Assembly (NCBI GenBank): GCA_021154065.1
Contig: JAJKJG010000263.1
Span: forward strand, 1-6,623
Length of the DNA: 6,623 nt
Source of the DNA: Methylobacterium sp.
GTDB taxonomy: Bacteria > Pseudomonadota > Alphaproteobacteria > Rhizobiales > Beijerinckiaceae
Direction: 5' to 3'
Under the pieces are notes generated by a model. The model was not told where the DNA came from, searched no databases, and saw only the letters and a list, made by a program, of their open reading frames with translations. Below, piece by piece: positions 1-6,083 of the stretch. A program made the translations under genes and the position numbers. Numbering within the stretch: the first letter of the stretch is position 1; each line of letters starts with the position of its first letter.

Positions 1-20
1 CCGAGCCTCCGCTTCGGCGA

Positions 21-27
21 AAGGAGG
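21..27 (+). promoter_or_regulatory. Strong Shine-Dalgarno of usg
   Basis: AAGGAGG lies four bases before the ATG at 32 and fixes that start. The GGAGG (23-27) is also complementary to CCTCC at 6-10. The intervening bases contain CGC-TTCG-GCG (10-19), a UUCG tetraloop stem, so this ribosome-binding site could fold into a hairpin. The ribosome-binding role is clear from the sequence; the folding is inference. Confidence 0.8.
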
Positions 28-31
28 TCTC

Positions 32-301
32 ATGGTCTCGAAGGACTTCATCCGCCAGCTCGAGGGCTACGGGCTGACGACGGCCAATATCCTGTATCGT
101 CTGCCGGACCATCCGCACCTGCTCCAGACCTTCATCTGGCAGGAATACGACCTGGCCCCGAAATTCCCGGTGCTGCACGATTTCCTGGCGTTCTGGTCGC
201 GGGAGCTCGAGGGGCCGCTTCATTCCGTGACCGTCGCCCACTCCCGGCTGATAAAGCCGGCCGAGTTCCGGACCGTCGACGGGGTGCTGACGCTGCACTA
301 A
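32..301 (+). CDS. usg: Usg family protein
   Basis: This 89-residue soluble protein matches the Usg family (COG5425) along its whole length. The recognisable segments are the YGLTTANILYRLPDHP block (residues 13-28), the LLQTFIWQEYDLAPKFP block (30-46), and a C-terminal half containing GPLHSV and HSRLIKPAE. The family is small, about 80-95 residues, and largely restricted to Alphaproteobacteria. It carries a legacy annotation as a probable subunit of phosphoribosylanthranilate isomerase; I know of no firm biochemical support, so the function should be treated as unknown. There is no signal peptide or membrane segment. The ATG is supported by a strong Shine-Dalgarno and the ORF ends in TAA. The next gene on the strand starts 94 bases downstream, so co-transcription with it is possible but not shown. 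Family identity is confident; role is not. Confidence 0.9.
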   Translation: MVSKDFIRQLEGYGLTTANILYRLPDHPHLLQTFIWQEYDLAPKFPVLHDFLAFWSRELEGPLHSVTVAHSRLIKPAEFRTVDGVLTLH

Positions 302-395
302 GCGGCCGGCGCGGCGTTTTCGCGCCCGACGCTGAGCTTGGCGCTGCGGCGGTTCTCGGCTAGAGGGTGCGCGCCAGCGTTCCTCTTGCCCGCCT

Positions 396-998
396 GTGCT
401 CTTGTCCCGCAAAACCCGTACGTCCGAGGTCTTGGCCCGGCTTGCCGACCAGCCAAGCGACCGCTTGACCATTGCCGAGATCGTCGCCGTCCTGCGCGAC
501 CGCGCTTTCGCGCTCCTCGTCGTCATGCTCGGTCTCCTCAACTGCCTGCCGATGCCGCCGCCGATCCCGCTCCTGTGCGGCTTGCTCCTCGGTCTCGTCG
601 CGGTGCAGATCGTCGCCGGCCGCGCAATCCCTTGGGTCCCGAAGGCCATCCTCGCCCGCTCGATCGCACGTCAGGACGTGGCGCGGGCGGTCGGCCGCGC
701 AATGCCCGCCTTGCGCCGTCTCGAGCACTGGTCGAAGCCGCGGATGGCCGTCTTCGAGAACCCGCTGGCGCTGCGCCTCGTCGGCGTCTTGCTGTTCGCG
801 CTCGCGCTCGGCCTGCTGTTCGCGGCGCCGGTCGTCGGCCAGATGCCGCTCGGGCTCGCGGTATGCCTCGTCGGTCTCGGCTTCGTCGAGCGCGACGGCT
901 TCCTCGTCCTTGCCGGGCTCGGCGTCGGCGCCCTCGGGGTGACGCTCAGCCTCGGCTTCATCTGGGCGATCGTCGCGGGGCTCGGAAGCCTGTTCTGA
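396..998 (+). CDS. ExoD family exopolysaccharide synthesis membrane protein
   Basis: A 200-residue integral membrane protein of the ExoD family (PF06055). A soluble N-terminal helix (about 1-35) with the typical LTIAEIVAVLRDRAF start of the domain is followed by a hydrophobic hairpin containing the family hallmark LGLLNCLPMPPPIP (45-58). Then come an Ala/Arg-rich cytoplasmic loop (about 76-126, with GRAIPWVP at 75-82) and a hydrophobic C-terminal half (about 128-196) interrupted by a VERDG turn (164-168). In Sinorhizobium meliloti, exoD mutants are altered in exopolysaccharide, alkali tolerance and nodule invasion, but the molecular activity is unknown. Start: the frame opens after a TGA at 333. 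The first start codon is GTG at 396, with TTG at 402 as an alternative; neither has a clear Shine-Dalgarno. The gene ends 9 bases from the convergent c-di-GMP gene. The family call is solid; the start is uncertain by a few codons. Confidence 0.87.
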   Translation: MLLSRKTRTSEVLARLADQPSDRLTIAEIVAVLRDRAFALLVVMLGLLNCLPMPPPIPLLCGLLLGLVAVQIVAGRAIPWVPKAILARSIARQDVARAVGRAMPALRRLEHWSKPRMAVFENPLALRLVGVLLFALALGLLFAAPVVGQMPLGLAVCLVGLGFVERDGFLVLAGLGVGALGVTLSLGFIWAIVAGLGSLF

Positions 999-1007
999 CC
1001 CGAAGGC

Positions 1008-3197
1008 TCAAGCCGCCGCTTCGGATGTCGGCGCGCCGATCCCGAGCATCCGGTCGATCTCCTCCGGCGGGACCGGCTTCGAGAACAGGAAACCCTGGAG
1101 CTGGTGGCAGCCGAGCGCCTGCAGGAACCGGTGCTGCTCCTTGGTCTCGACGCCCTCCGCCGTCACGGTCAGGCCGAGCGCGCGCCCGAGGTGGACGATC
1201 GAGTGCACGAGGATCGCCGATTCGCCCGTCGCCTCCATGCTCTCGAGGAAGGAGCGGTCGATCTTGATCTTGTCGAAGGCGAAGCGGCGCAGGTAGATCA
1301 ACGAGGAATAGCCGGTTCCGAAATCGTCGAGCGCGAGGTTCACCCCGAGGTCGCGCAGGTTCATCATGGCGGCCTCGGCCGCGTCCGCATCCTCGACGAC
1401 GACGCCCTCGGTGAGCTCGATCTCGAGCCGATTGGCCTCGAAACCGGTCTCCTTCAGGACCTGCATGACGCTCGCGACGAAGTCGCGGTGCCGGAACTGG
1501 ATCGGCGATACGTTCACGGCGATGCGCAGGCCGGGCCAGCGCTGGCCGTCGCGGCAGGCCCGCCGCAGCACCCACTCGCCGAGCGGGATGACCAGGCCGC
1601 GCTCCTCGGCAATGGAGATGAACCGCGCCGGGCTGATGAGGCCCTGCTTCGCATGCGGCCAGCGCACCAGCGCCTCGAGCCCGACGATGGTCTGGCCGTC
1701 GGCCGAGAAGATCGGCTGGTAATGCAGGCAGAGCCCGTCCTGGTCGATCGCCTGGCGCAGGTCCTCCTCGACGGTCTTGCGCATGCGGATGGTCTCGTCC
1801 ATCTGCCGCGCGAAGAACCGGTAGCGGTTCCGGCCCTCGCTTTTCGCCTGGTAGAGGGCGGTGTCGGCGAGGCGCATCAGGTCCTCGCGGGCCGTGCCGT
1901 TGTCCGGCGCGAGCGCGATGCCGATCGAGACGCCGATGCTGATCGGCGTGGCGTTGATCTCGAAGGGGTGGGTCAGCTCATCGAGGATGCGGCGCGCCAG
2001 CGCGTCGGCATCGAGCGGCGCGCGCAGCCCGGTCTGGATGATGGCGAACTCGTCGCCGCCGAAGCGGGCGAGCGTGTCGGTCCCGCGAAGCAGCTCCTCG
2101 AGGCGGCGCGCCACGAGCTTGATCAGCTCGTCGCCTGCCTGGTGGCCGTAGGTGTCGTTGACGTCCTTGAAGCGGTCGAGGTCGAGGAACATCACCGCGA
2201 GCCCGCCGCCGGAGCGTTCGATGCGAGAAAGCTCCTGGTCGAGCCGTTCCCCGAACAGGAGGCGGTTCGGCAATCCCGACAGCGGGTCGCGGCCGAGAAG
2301 GTTCTGCGCATGCTCCTGGCTCGAGGCGAGGTCGCGCGCGATCCAGCGGATGTAGCCGATGACGAAGAGGAAAAGCGCGATCGCGACGAGCGAGCCGAAC
2401 AGGGTCAGCGGCACGAGCCGCTCGCGCATGAGGTCGCCCGGCCGCTCGGGCGTCCAGGCGAGGTAGGCCGCCGGGTTGCCGGCGCCGTCGAGGACCGCAA
2501 GACCGATCGAGCCGTCGCGCGGCTCCTCGGTTGCGACGCGCAGGCGATCGATGGCGTGGAGATCGGCGAGGCGACGCAGCTCGGGGCCCTCAAGCCGCTG
2601 GTAGCCGGCGACGACGAGCGCCTGCCGGCCGGCGCTCCGCGCCACCGGCACCGCGACGGCAGCGAGCACGGCGGCGCCGTCAAAGACGAGGCGCGAGACC
2701 GCAAGGTCGCGCGGCACGGAGCCGTTGCCAGGAGTCTCGCGGGCACCGTCGGCGGCGTTGGCGCGCGCCGCCTCGATGAGATCGGCGAGGAGTGCCGTGC
2801 CGGCGCTGGCGTCGCGCGCCGTCTGCCGGCTCAGGGTGGCGAGCGGGCGCGCGCTCTCGCCCGGAGCGAATACGCCGGTGAAGTCGAAGGGGTGGGGAGG
2901 CGCCGGCGCCAGGGCTTCGCCGTCGGCGGGGGCGGTTCGCAACCCTGCGCCGAGCAGGCCCGGATCGGCGGCGAATTGCACCAGGCGGGCTTTGAGGTCC
3001 TCGAGCCGCTGCTCGAGCGCACCGGTCAGCTGCATGCGCTGGCGGTTCTCGGCCGTGAAATTAGCGCTGTCGCTCGTCCAGACGATGGTCGTGAAGACGA
3101 AGCCCAGCGTCACGACGAGAAGGGTCGCCGTCGGCCAGACGAGCCGCGACGTCAGGGCGCCGTAGGACCGGCTGGAAAACAAGGAGCTGCTCGACAT
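1008..3197 (-). CDS. Membrane-anchored GGDEF-EAL protein (diguanylate cyclase/phosphodiesterase) with CHASE4-like sensor region
   Basis: A 729-residue inner-membrane protein that should make and/or degrade cyclic di-GMP. In order: TM1 (about 20-40); a periplasmic region (about 41-258); TM2 (about 262-284); a short helical linker without a clear HAMP; GGDEF (about 300-465); EAL (about 475-720). The GGDEF signature is intact (380-384), with an RGTD inhibitory I-site (371-374) five residues before it. EAL residues are also intact: EAL (508-510), NVSPIQF (562-568), ELTE (594-597), DDFGTGY (624-630), K645, E681 and QGFLF (701-705). Both activities are therefore possible. The periplasmic region ends in AYLAWTPERPG, resembling CHASE4 sensors of similar alphaproteobacterial proteins; that domain call is tentative. 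The frame stays open to 3626, but ATG 3197 is chosen because anything longer overlaps the peptidase gene and reads as Arg/Pro-rich non-protein. The Shine-Dalgarno is weak. The gene lies 83 bases downstream of the peptidase, same strand. Confidence 0.93.
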   Translation of the reverse strand: MSSSSLFSSRSYGALTSRLVWPTATLLVVTLGFVFTTIVWTSDSANFTAENRQRMQLTGALEQRLEDLKARLVQFAADPGLLGAGLRTAPADGEALAPAPPHPFDFTGVFAPGESARPLATLSRQTARDASAGTALLADLIEAARANAADGARETPGNGSVPRDLAVSRLVFDGAAVLAAVAVPVARSAGRQALVVAGYQRLEGPELRRLADLHAIDRLRVATEEPRDGSIGLAVLDGAGNPAAYLAWTPERPGDLMRERLVPLTLFGSLVAIALFLFVIGYIRWIARDLASSQEHAQNLLGRDPLSGLPNRLLFGERLDQELSRIERSGGGLAVMFLDLDRFKDVNDTYGHQAGDELIKLVARRLEELLRGTDTLARFGGDEFAIIQTGLRAPLDADALARRILDELTHPFEINATPISIGVSIGIALAPDNGTAREDLMRLADTALYQAKSEGRNRYRFFARQMDETIRMRKTVEEDLRQAIDQDGLCLHYQPIFSADGQTIVGLEALVRWPHAKQGLISPARFISIAEERGLVIPLGEWVLRRACRDGQRWPGLRIAVNVSPIQFRHRDFVASVMQVLKETGFEANRLEIELTEGVVVEDADAAEAAMMNLRDLGVNLALDDFGTGYSSLIYLRRFAFDKIKIDRSFLESMEATGESAILVHSIVHLGRALGLTVTAEGVETKEQHRFLQALGCHQLQGFLFSKPVPPEEIDRMLGIGAPTSEAAA

Positions 3198-3280
3198 CCG
3201 CCTGACCGGCTCTCCGGGCCCCGAATGTCGCCGATCTTCCTTTAAAACCGGTTGAGGAGAGGGCGCGTTATCGAGCTTTG

Positions 3281-4048
3281 CTAGAGTCCCGGGTCGGGAC
3301 TGGAGGCGCTCAAGCCGTAGGGAGGGCGGGGGATCGCCATGTGAGCGGCCCTCAGCGCCGCCGACCAGCGCTCGCGCAGGTCGTGGAAATACGGCTCCCC
3401 GGCCTCGATGCGGTGAACGAGCTCGGCCTCGATCGCATCCCGGCAGATGACCGCGATGTCGATCGGCAGCCCGACGCCGAGGTTCGAGCGCATGGTCGAG
3501 TCCATCGAGATGAGCCCGATCTTGAGAGCGTCGTAGATGTCGGTCGTGAACTTCACCGCCCGGTCGAGGATCGGCTTGCCGTATTTGTGCTCGCCGATCT
3601 GGAGGAAAGGCGCCTCCTGCCCGCATTCGATGAAGTTGCCGGCGGCGTAGATCATGTAGAGCCGCATCGGGCCGTCCTTGATCTGGCCGCCGAACAGCAT
3701 CGAGACCTCGAAGGAGAGCTTGGCCTCCTCGAGCGCCTCCTCATCGGTCGACCGGACGTGCCGGATCGCCCGGCCGATGAGCTGGGCGGCGCGGAACATG
3801 GTCGGGACCTGCCGGATCGTCTCGAGCTCGCCGGTCTGCGGGTTCTCCAGGCCCTCATGCAAGAGGCTCATGACCGATTGCGAGACCGACAGGTTGCCGG
3901 CGGTCGCGATCGTCAGCACCCGGTCCCCGGGCACGGCGATGACATGCAGCTTGCGATAGGTCGAGATGTTGTCCAGCCCGGCGTTCGTGCGCGTGTCCGC
4001 GATCATCACGAGGCCCTGCTTGACGAGGATTCCGGCGCAATACGTCAT
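3281..4048 (-). CDS. Proteasome-type peptidase Anbu
   Basis: A 255-residue protein of the Anbu family (COG3484, proteasome-type protease; Ntn hydrolase fold), related to HslV and proteasome beta subunits. The N-terminus MTYCAGILVKQGLVMIADTRTNAG is diagnostic. Removal of Met exposes Thr2 as the catalytic nucleophile, with Asp18 (in ADTRTN) and Lys33 (in YRKLHV) in the expected supporting positions. Later blocks include LFGGQIKDGPMRLYMIY (118-134) and LISMDSTMRSNLGVGLPID (179-197). The C-terminus (236-255) is a Pro/Ser-rich tail. Known Anbu proteins assemble into large open-ring or helical oligomers without a dedicated AAA unfoldase; their natural substrate is unclear. The frame runs upstream to 4123, but only ATG 4048 places Thr at position 2, and it has a GGAAAGAG Shine-Dalgarno (4052-4059). 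It lies 78 bases after the transglutaminase gene. Confidence 0.95.
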   Translation of the reverse strand: MTYCAGILVKQGLVMIADTRTNAGLDNISTYRKLHVIAVPGDRVLTIATAGNLSVSQSVMSLLHEGLENPQTGELETIRQVPTMFRAAQLIGRAIRHVRSTDEEALEEAKLSFEVSMLFGGQIKDGPMRLYMIYAAGNFIECGQEAPFLQIGEHKYGKPILDRAVKFTTDIYDALKIGLISMDSTMRSNLGVGLPIDIAVICRDAIEAELVHRIEAGEPYFHDLRERWSAALRAAHMAIPRPPYGLSASSPDPGL

Positions 4049-4051
4049 CGG

Positions 4052-4059
4052 CTCTTTCC
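4052..4059 (-). promoter_or_regulatory. Shine-Dalgarno fixing the Anbu start
   Basis: Read on the minus strand this is GGAAAGAG, with its GGA core eight bases before the ATG at 4048. It supports that ATG over the in-frame ATG at 4123, which would bury the catalytic threonine behind 25 extra residues. Confidence 0.6.
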
Positions 4060-4126
4060 GCGGCAGCCCGATCGCACGAAGCGGATGAGGGAGCAATCGG
4101 CCGCGCGCATGGTCCTGCCGCACCGT

Positions 4127-4966
4127 TCAATCCTGGGCCTGGAGCTGGAACTGAGGCCGGCTCTCCTCGACCCGCAGCTTGACCTCGAGGCGCTCCGAGC
4201 CGCCGCCCTGGCGCGTGCCGCGGACCGGCGCCGCTCCGAGATAATCGAGCCCGATGGCGACGCGCACATGCGACTCCGCGGCCGAGATCCCGTTCGCAGG
4301 ATCGAACCCGATCCAGCCGAGATGCGGCACCTTGGCTTCAGCCCAAGCATGGCCGGCATCCTGCTCGACGACGCCATCGGAACGGAAGAAGTATCCAGAC
4401 ACGTAGCGGGCCGGAATGCCGAGGTGGCGGCCGGCGGCGATGAAGATGTGGGTGAGGTCCTGGCAGACCCCGCGCCGCAGCGCGAAGGCCTCCCGGGCGG
4501 TCGTCGCGACATGGGTCGGCGCGGTATCGAAGGTCGCCTCGCGGTGCACGCCGTCGAGGAGACGGTGCAAGGCCGCGAGGGGATCGGCCGCGACGTCGCC
4601 GGCGACATCGGCCGCGAACTCGGCGATCGCCGTGTCGGCGGCGGTGAGATCGGTCTCGCGCAGATAGAACAGATCCGGGACGCGCTCGACCGTGCCGCGC
4701 AGGACGCCGCTGGCGTCGCTGGTCTCGACCTCTCCCGTGACCCGCACCGTGATGCCCTCGACGGCGCGGTCGGCCGAGAACATGTGCAGGATGTTGCCGA
4801 GCGCATCCTCGCGCGGCTGCAGCCGTCCGTCGACGCTCGGCTCGATGCGCCAGCTGCGGACGTGCTGTCCGTCGTGGTCGCGCGGCGTCAGGCGCAGCGC
4901 CTGGACGAGCGCCCTGACGGGCCGCTCGTAGCGGTAGGTCGTATCGTGGGCGATTCGGACGCGCAT
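4127..4966 (-). CDS. Transglutaminase-like cysteine protease family protein
   Basis: A 279-residue bacterial transglutaminase-like protein (COG1305 type). The N-terminal beta-rich domain (about 1-100) starts with the typical RIAHDTTYRYERPV. The papain-fold catalytic core follows (about 150-225). The triad is visible and intact: Cys168 in RRGVCQDLTH, His206 in DAGHAWAE and Asp222 in GWIGFDPANG. The C-terminal beta extension includes SHVRVAIGLDY. There is no signal peptide, so it is probably cytoplasmic, like its partners. Members of this fold can hydrolyse or transfer amide bonds; here the likely role is removing or transferring peptides made by the ATP-grasp/alpha-E partners (inference from conserved neighbourhood). 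ATG 4966 is the first start that gives the family N-terminus. No Shine-Dalgarno is evident, and the upstream gene ends 53 bases before, so translation may depend on operon context. The same frame continues upstream to 5827 only as a shadow of the alpha-E gene. Confidence 0.93.
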   Translation of the reverse strand: MRVRIAHDTTYRYERPVRALVQALRLTPRDHDGQHVRSWRIEPSVDGRLQPREDALGNILHMFSADRAVEGITVRVTGEVETSDASGVLRGTVERVPDLFYLRETDLTAADTAIAEFAADVAGDVAADPLAALHRLLDGVHREATFDTAPTHVATTAREAFALRRGVCQDLTHIFIAAGRHLGIPARYVSGYFFRSDGVVEQDAGHAWAEAKVPHLGWIGFDPANGISAAESHVRVAIGLDYLGAAPVRGTRQGGGSERLEVKLRVEESRPQFQLQAQD

Positions 4967-5019
4967 CGGGCGGAGGTTACAGGCGGCCTGCCGCGCGCCG
5001 GCACGGCGCCGGCCCGGTT

Positions 5020-5961
5020 TCACACAAGATATTGCTCGACGATGGCCATTCCGAGCTTGTTGTTCTCCTCGATGAACTCGTTGATGAATTCGTGCAGCCC
5101 GGTTTCGAAGATGCCGTCGATGCGAGCGCCGGTGAGCTTCGCCAGCGTGTTGCTCGCAAGGCGCTGACTCGGTCCGCGGCGGCCGTAAGCGTCGGCGACG
5201 AGATCGAGATGGCGCACGAGAAGCTCGTAGCAGTTCGCGAGCGAGCGCGGCAGCTGCCGGTTGAGGATCAGGAGATCGGCGACGAGCCAGGGTTTGACGC
5301 TCTCCCGGTAGACCCAATGGTAGGCGGTGAGCGCCGACACCTCGCGCAGGATGGTCGTCCACTGGAAATAATCGAGGCTGCCGCCGACCCGCTCGGTCTC
5401 CGGTAGCAGCAGATGGAACTTGACGTCGAGGATGCGGGCAGTGTTGTCGGCGCGCTCGATGGCAAGCCCGAGCCGGGTGAACCAGTAGGCGTCGTTGCGC
5501 AGCATCGTGCGGTAGGCCGAGCCGTCGAAGGCGAGCGAGACGCCCTTCGCCCAGTCGAGGAAGCGCCCGAACTCCTCCGGGCACATCGCGGTCTTGTCGA
5601 AACGCTTCAGCTCGAGCCAGGCGCCGTTGATCGCCTCCCACATCTCGGTCGTCAGCGCCGTGCGCACCGAGCGCGCGTTCTCGCGCGCGGTCTCGATCGA
5701 GGCCGCGATCGAGGAGGGGTTGTTCGGGCTGAAGGCGAGGAAATCGCGGACCGTGTCCTCGTTCACGACGGAATAGAGCCGCCGGAACTCGTCGAGGTCT
5801 GCCGCCGAGGCGACGGCGCCCTCCCATTCGTTGCGCTCGCCGCCGTAGCTCGCCGGCAGCGCCGCGAGCCTGAGCGTCGCGTCGAGGATTCGCGCGACGA
5901 AGTCGGCGCGCTCGGTGTAGCGCGAGAGCCAGTAGAGGTTGTCGGCAGTGCGGGAGAGCAT
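5020..5961 (-). CDS. Alpha-E domain-containing protein (DUF403)
   Basis: A 313-residue, predicted all-helical soluble protein of the alpha-E/DUF403 family (COG2307). The hallmark N-terminus, LSRTADNLYWLSRYTERAD, is at residues 2-20, and the conserved glutamates give the family its name. A second copy of the core motif occurs at 159-179 (YW...ERADNTARILD), near-identical to residues 10-27, suggesting an internal helical repeat. Other blocks are SVVNEDTVRDFLAFSPNNPSS (64-84) and the C-terminal helix ENNKLGMAIVEQYLV. The family has no demonstrated catalytic activity that I know of. It accompanies circularly permuted ATP-grasp and transglutaminase genes so regularly that it is regarded as a partner of the amide ligase. 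ATG 5961 gives the conserved N-terminus directly; no Shine-Dalgarno is obvious. Upstream lies a 122-base gap filled by palindromic repeats; downstream the transglutaminase gene follows after 53 bases. Confidence 0.94.
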   Translation of the reverse strand: MLSRTADNLYWLSRYTERADFVARILDATLRLAALPASYGGERNEWEGAVASAADLDEFRRLYSVVNEDTVRDFLAFSPNNPSSIAASIETARENARSVRTALTTEMWEAINGAWLELKRFDKTAMCPEEFGRFLDWAKGVSLAFDGSAYRTMLRNDAYWFTRLGLAIERADNTARILDVKFHLLLPETERVGGSLDYFQWTTILREVSALTAYHWVYRESVKPWLVADLLILNRQLPRSLANCYELLVRHLDLVADAYGRRGPSQRLASNTLAKLTGARIDGIFETGLHEFINEFIEENNKLGMAIVEQYLV

Positions 5962-5971
5962 GTCAGCGCGG

Positions 5972-6076
5972 CCCGCGAAGCGAGCGGGTGAGGGCCCGGG
6001 CGGGTTTGAGGCGTCCGGTGAGCGCGCTCCTCCGGCCCCTCACCCCAGCCCTCTCCCCGCGGGCGGGGAGAGGGGG
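5972..6076. repeat. Composite REP-like palindromic element
   Basis: This element nearly fills the gap between the ATP-grasp and alpha-E genes. Its right end is a perfect 12-base inverted repeat, CCCTCTCCCCGC (6049-6060) and GCGGGGAGAGGG (6063-6074), separated by GG. Its left end has CCCGC (5972-5976) and GCGGG (5984-5988). The two ends are linked by a 9-base inverted repeat, GGGTGAGGG (5986-5994) and CCCTCACCC (6037-6045), and a 10-base palindrome, GAGCGCGCTC, sits between them at 6020-6029. Very similar CCCTCACCC...CCCTCTCCCC palindromes are scattered between genes in many GC-rich proteobacteria. There is no T-run, so it is not a standard intrinsic terminator, but the hairpin could partly stop transcription or protect mRNA ends within the operon. 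Confidence 0.75.
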
Positions 6077-6083
6077 AACGAAC

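Noticed and set aside
308..326. GGCGCG/CGCGCC hairpin after usg as an intrinsic terminator
   Set aside because: It is a six-base stem. Its T-run lies in the loop rather than after the stem, so it does not fit a terminator.
338..1267. 309-codon plus-strand frame overlapping the ExoD-like gene
   Set aside because: It is an Arg/Pro/Ala-rich out-of-frame shadow. The frame starting at 396 encodes a clear ExoD membrane protein.
1104..3245. 713-codon open frame on the plus strand opposite the c-di-GMP gene
   Set aside because: It is entirely antisense to a gene with intact GGDEF and EAL domains. Its product is an Arg/Glu/Ala-rich string without recognisable domains, as expected from GC-rich codon bias.
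3198..3626. N-terminal extension of the GGDEF-EAL protein (143 extra residues)
   Set aside because: It overlaps the 3' half of the Anbu gene in another frame, and its composition is unlike a real domain. The ATG at 3197 directly precedes a normal membrane anchor.
4997..5013. GCCGGC/GCCGGC hairpin in the gap between alpha-E and transglutaminase genes, as a terminator
   Set aside because: The arms are only 6 bases of self-palindromic GC sequence, with no following T-run; such pairings arise often by chance at this GC content.
3278..5167. 629-codon open frame on the plus strand opposite Anbu, transglutaminase and part of the alpha-E gene
   Set aside because: It spans three recognised genes on the other strand and encodes low-complexity Arg/Asp/Leu-rich sequence; it is a codon-bias shadow.
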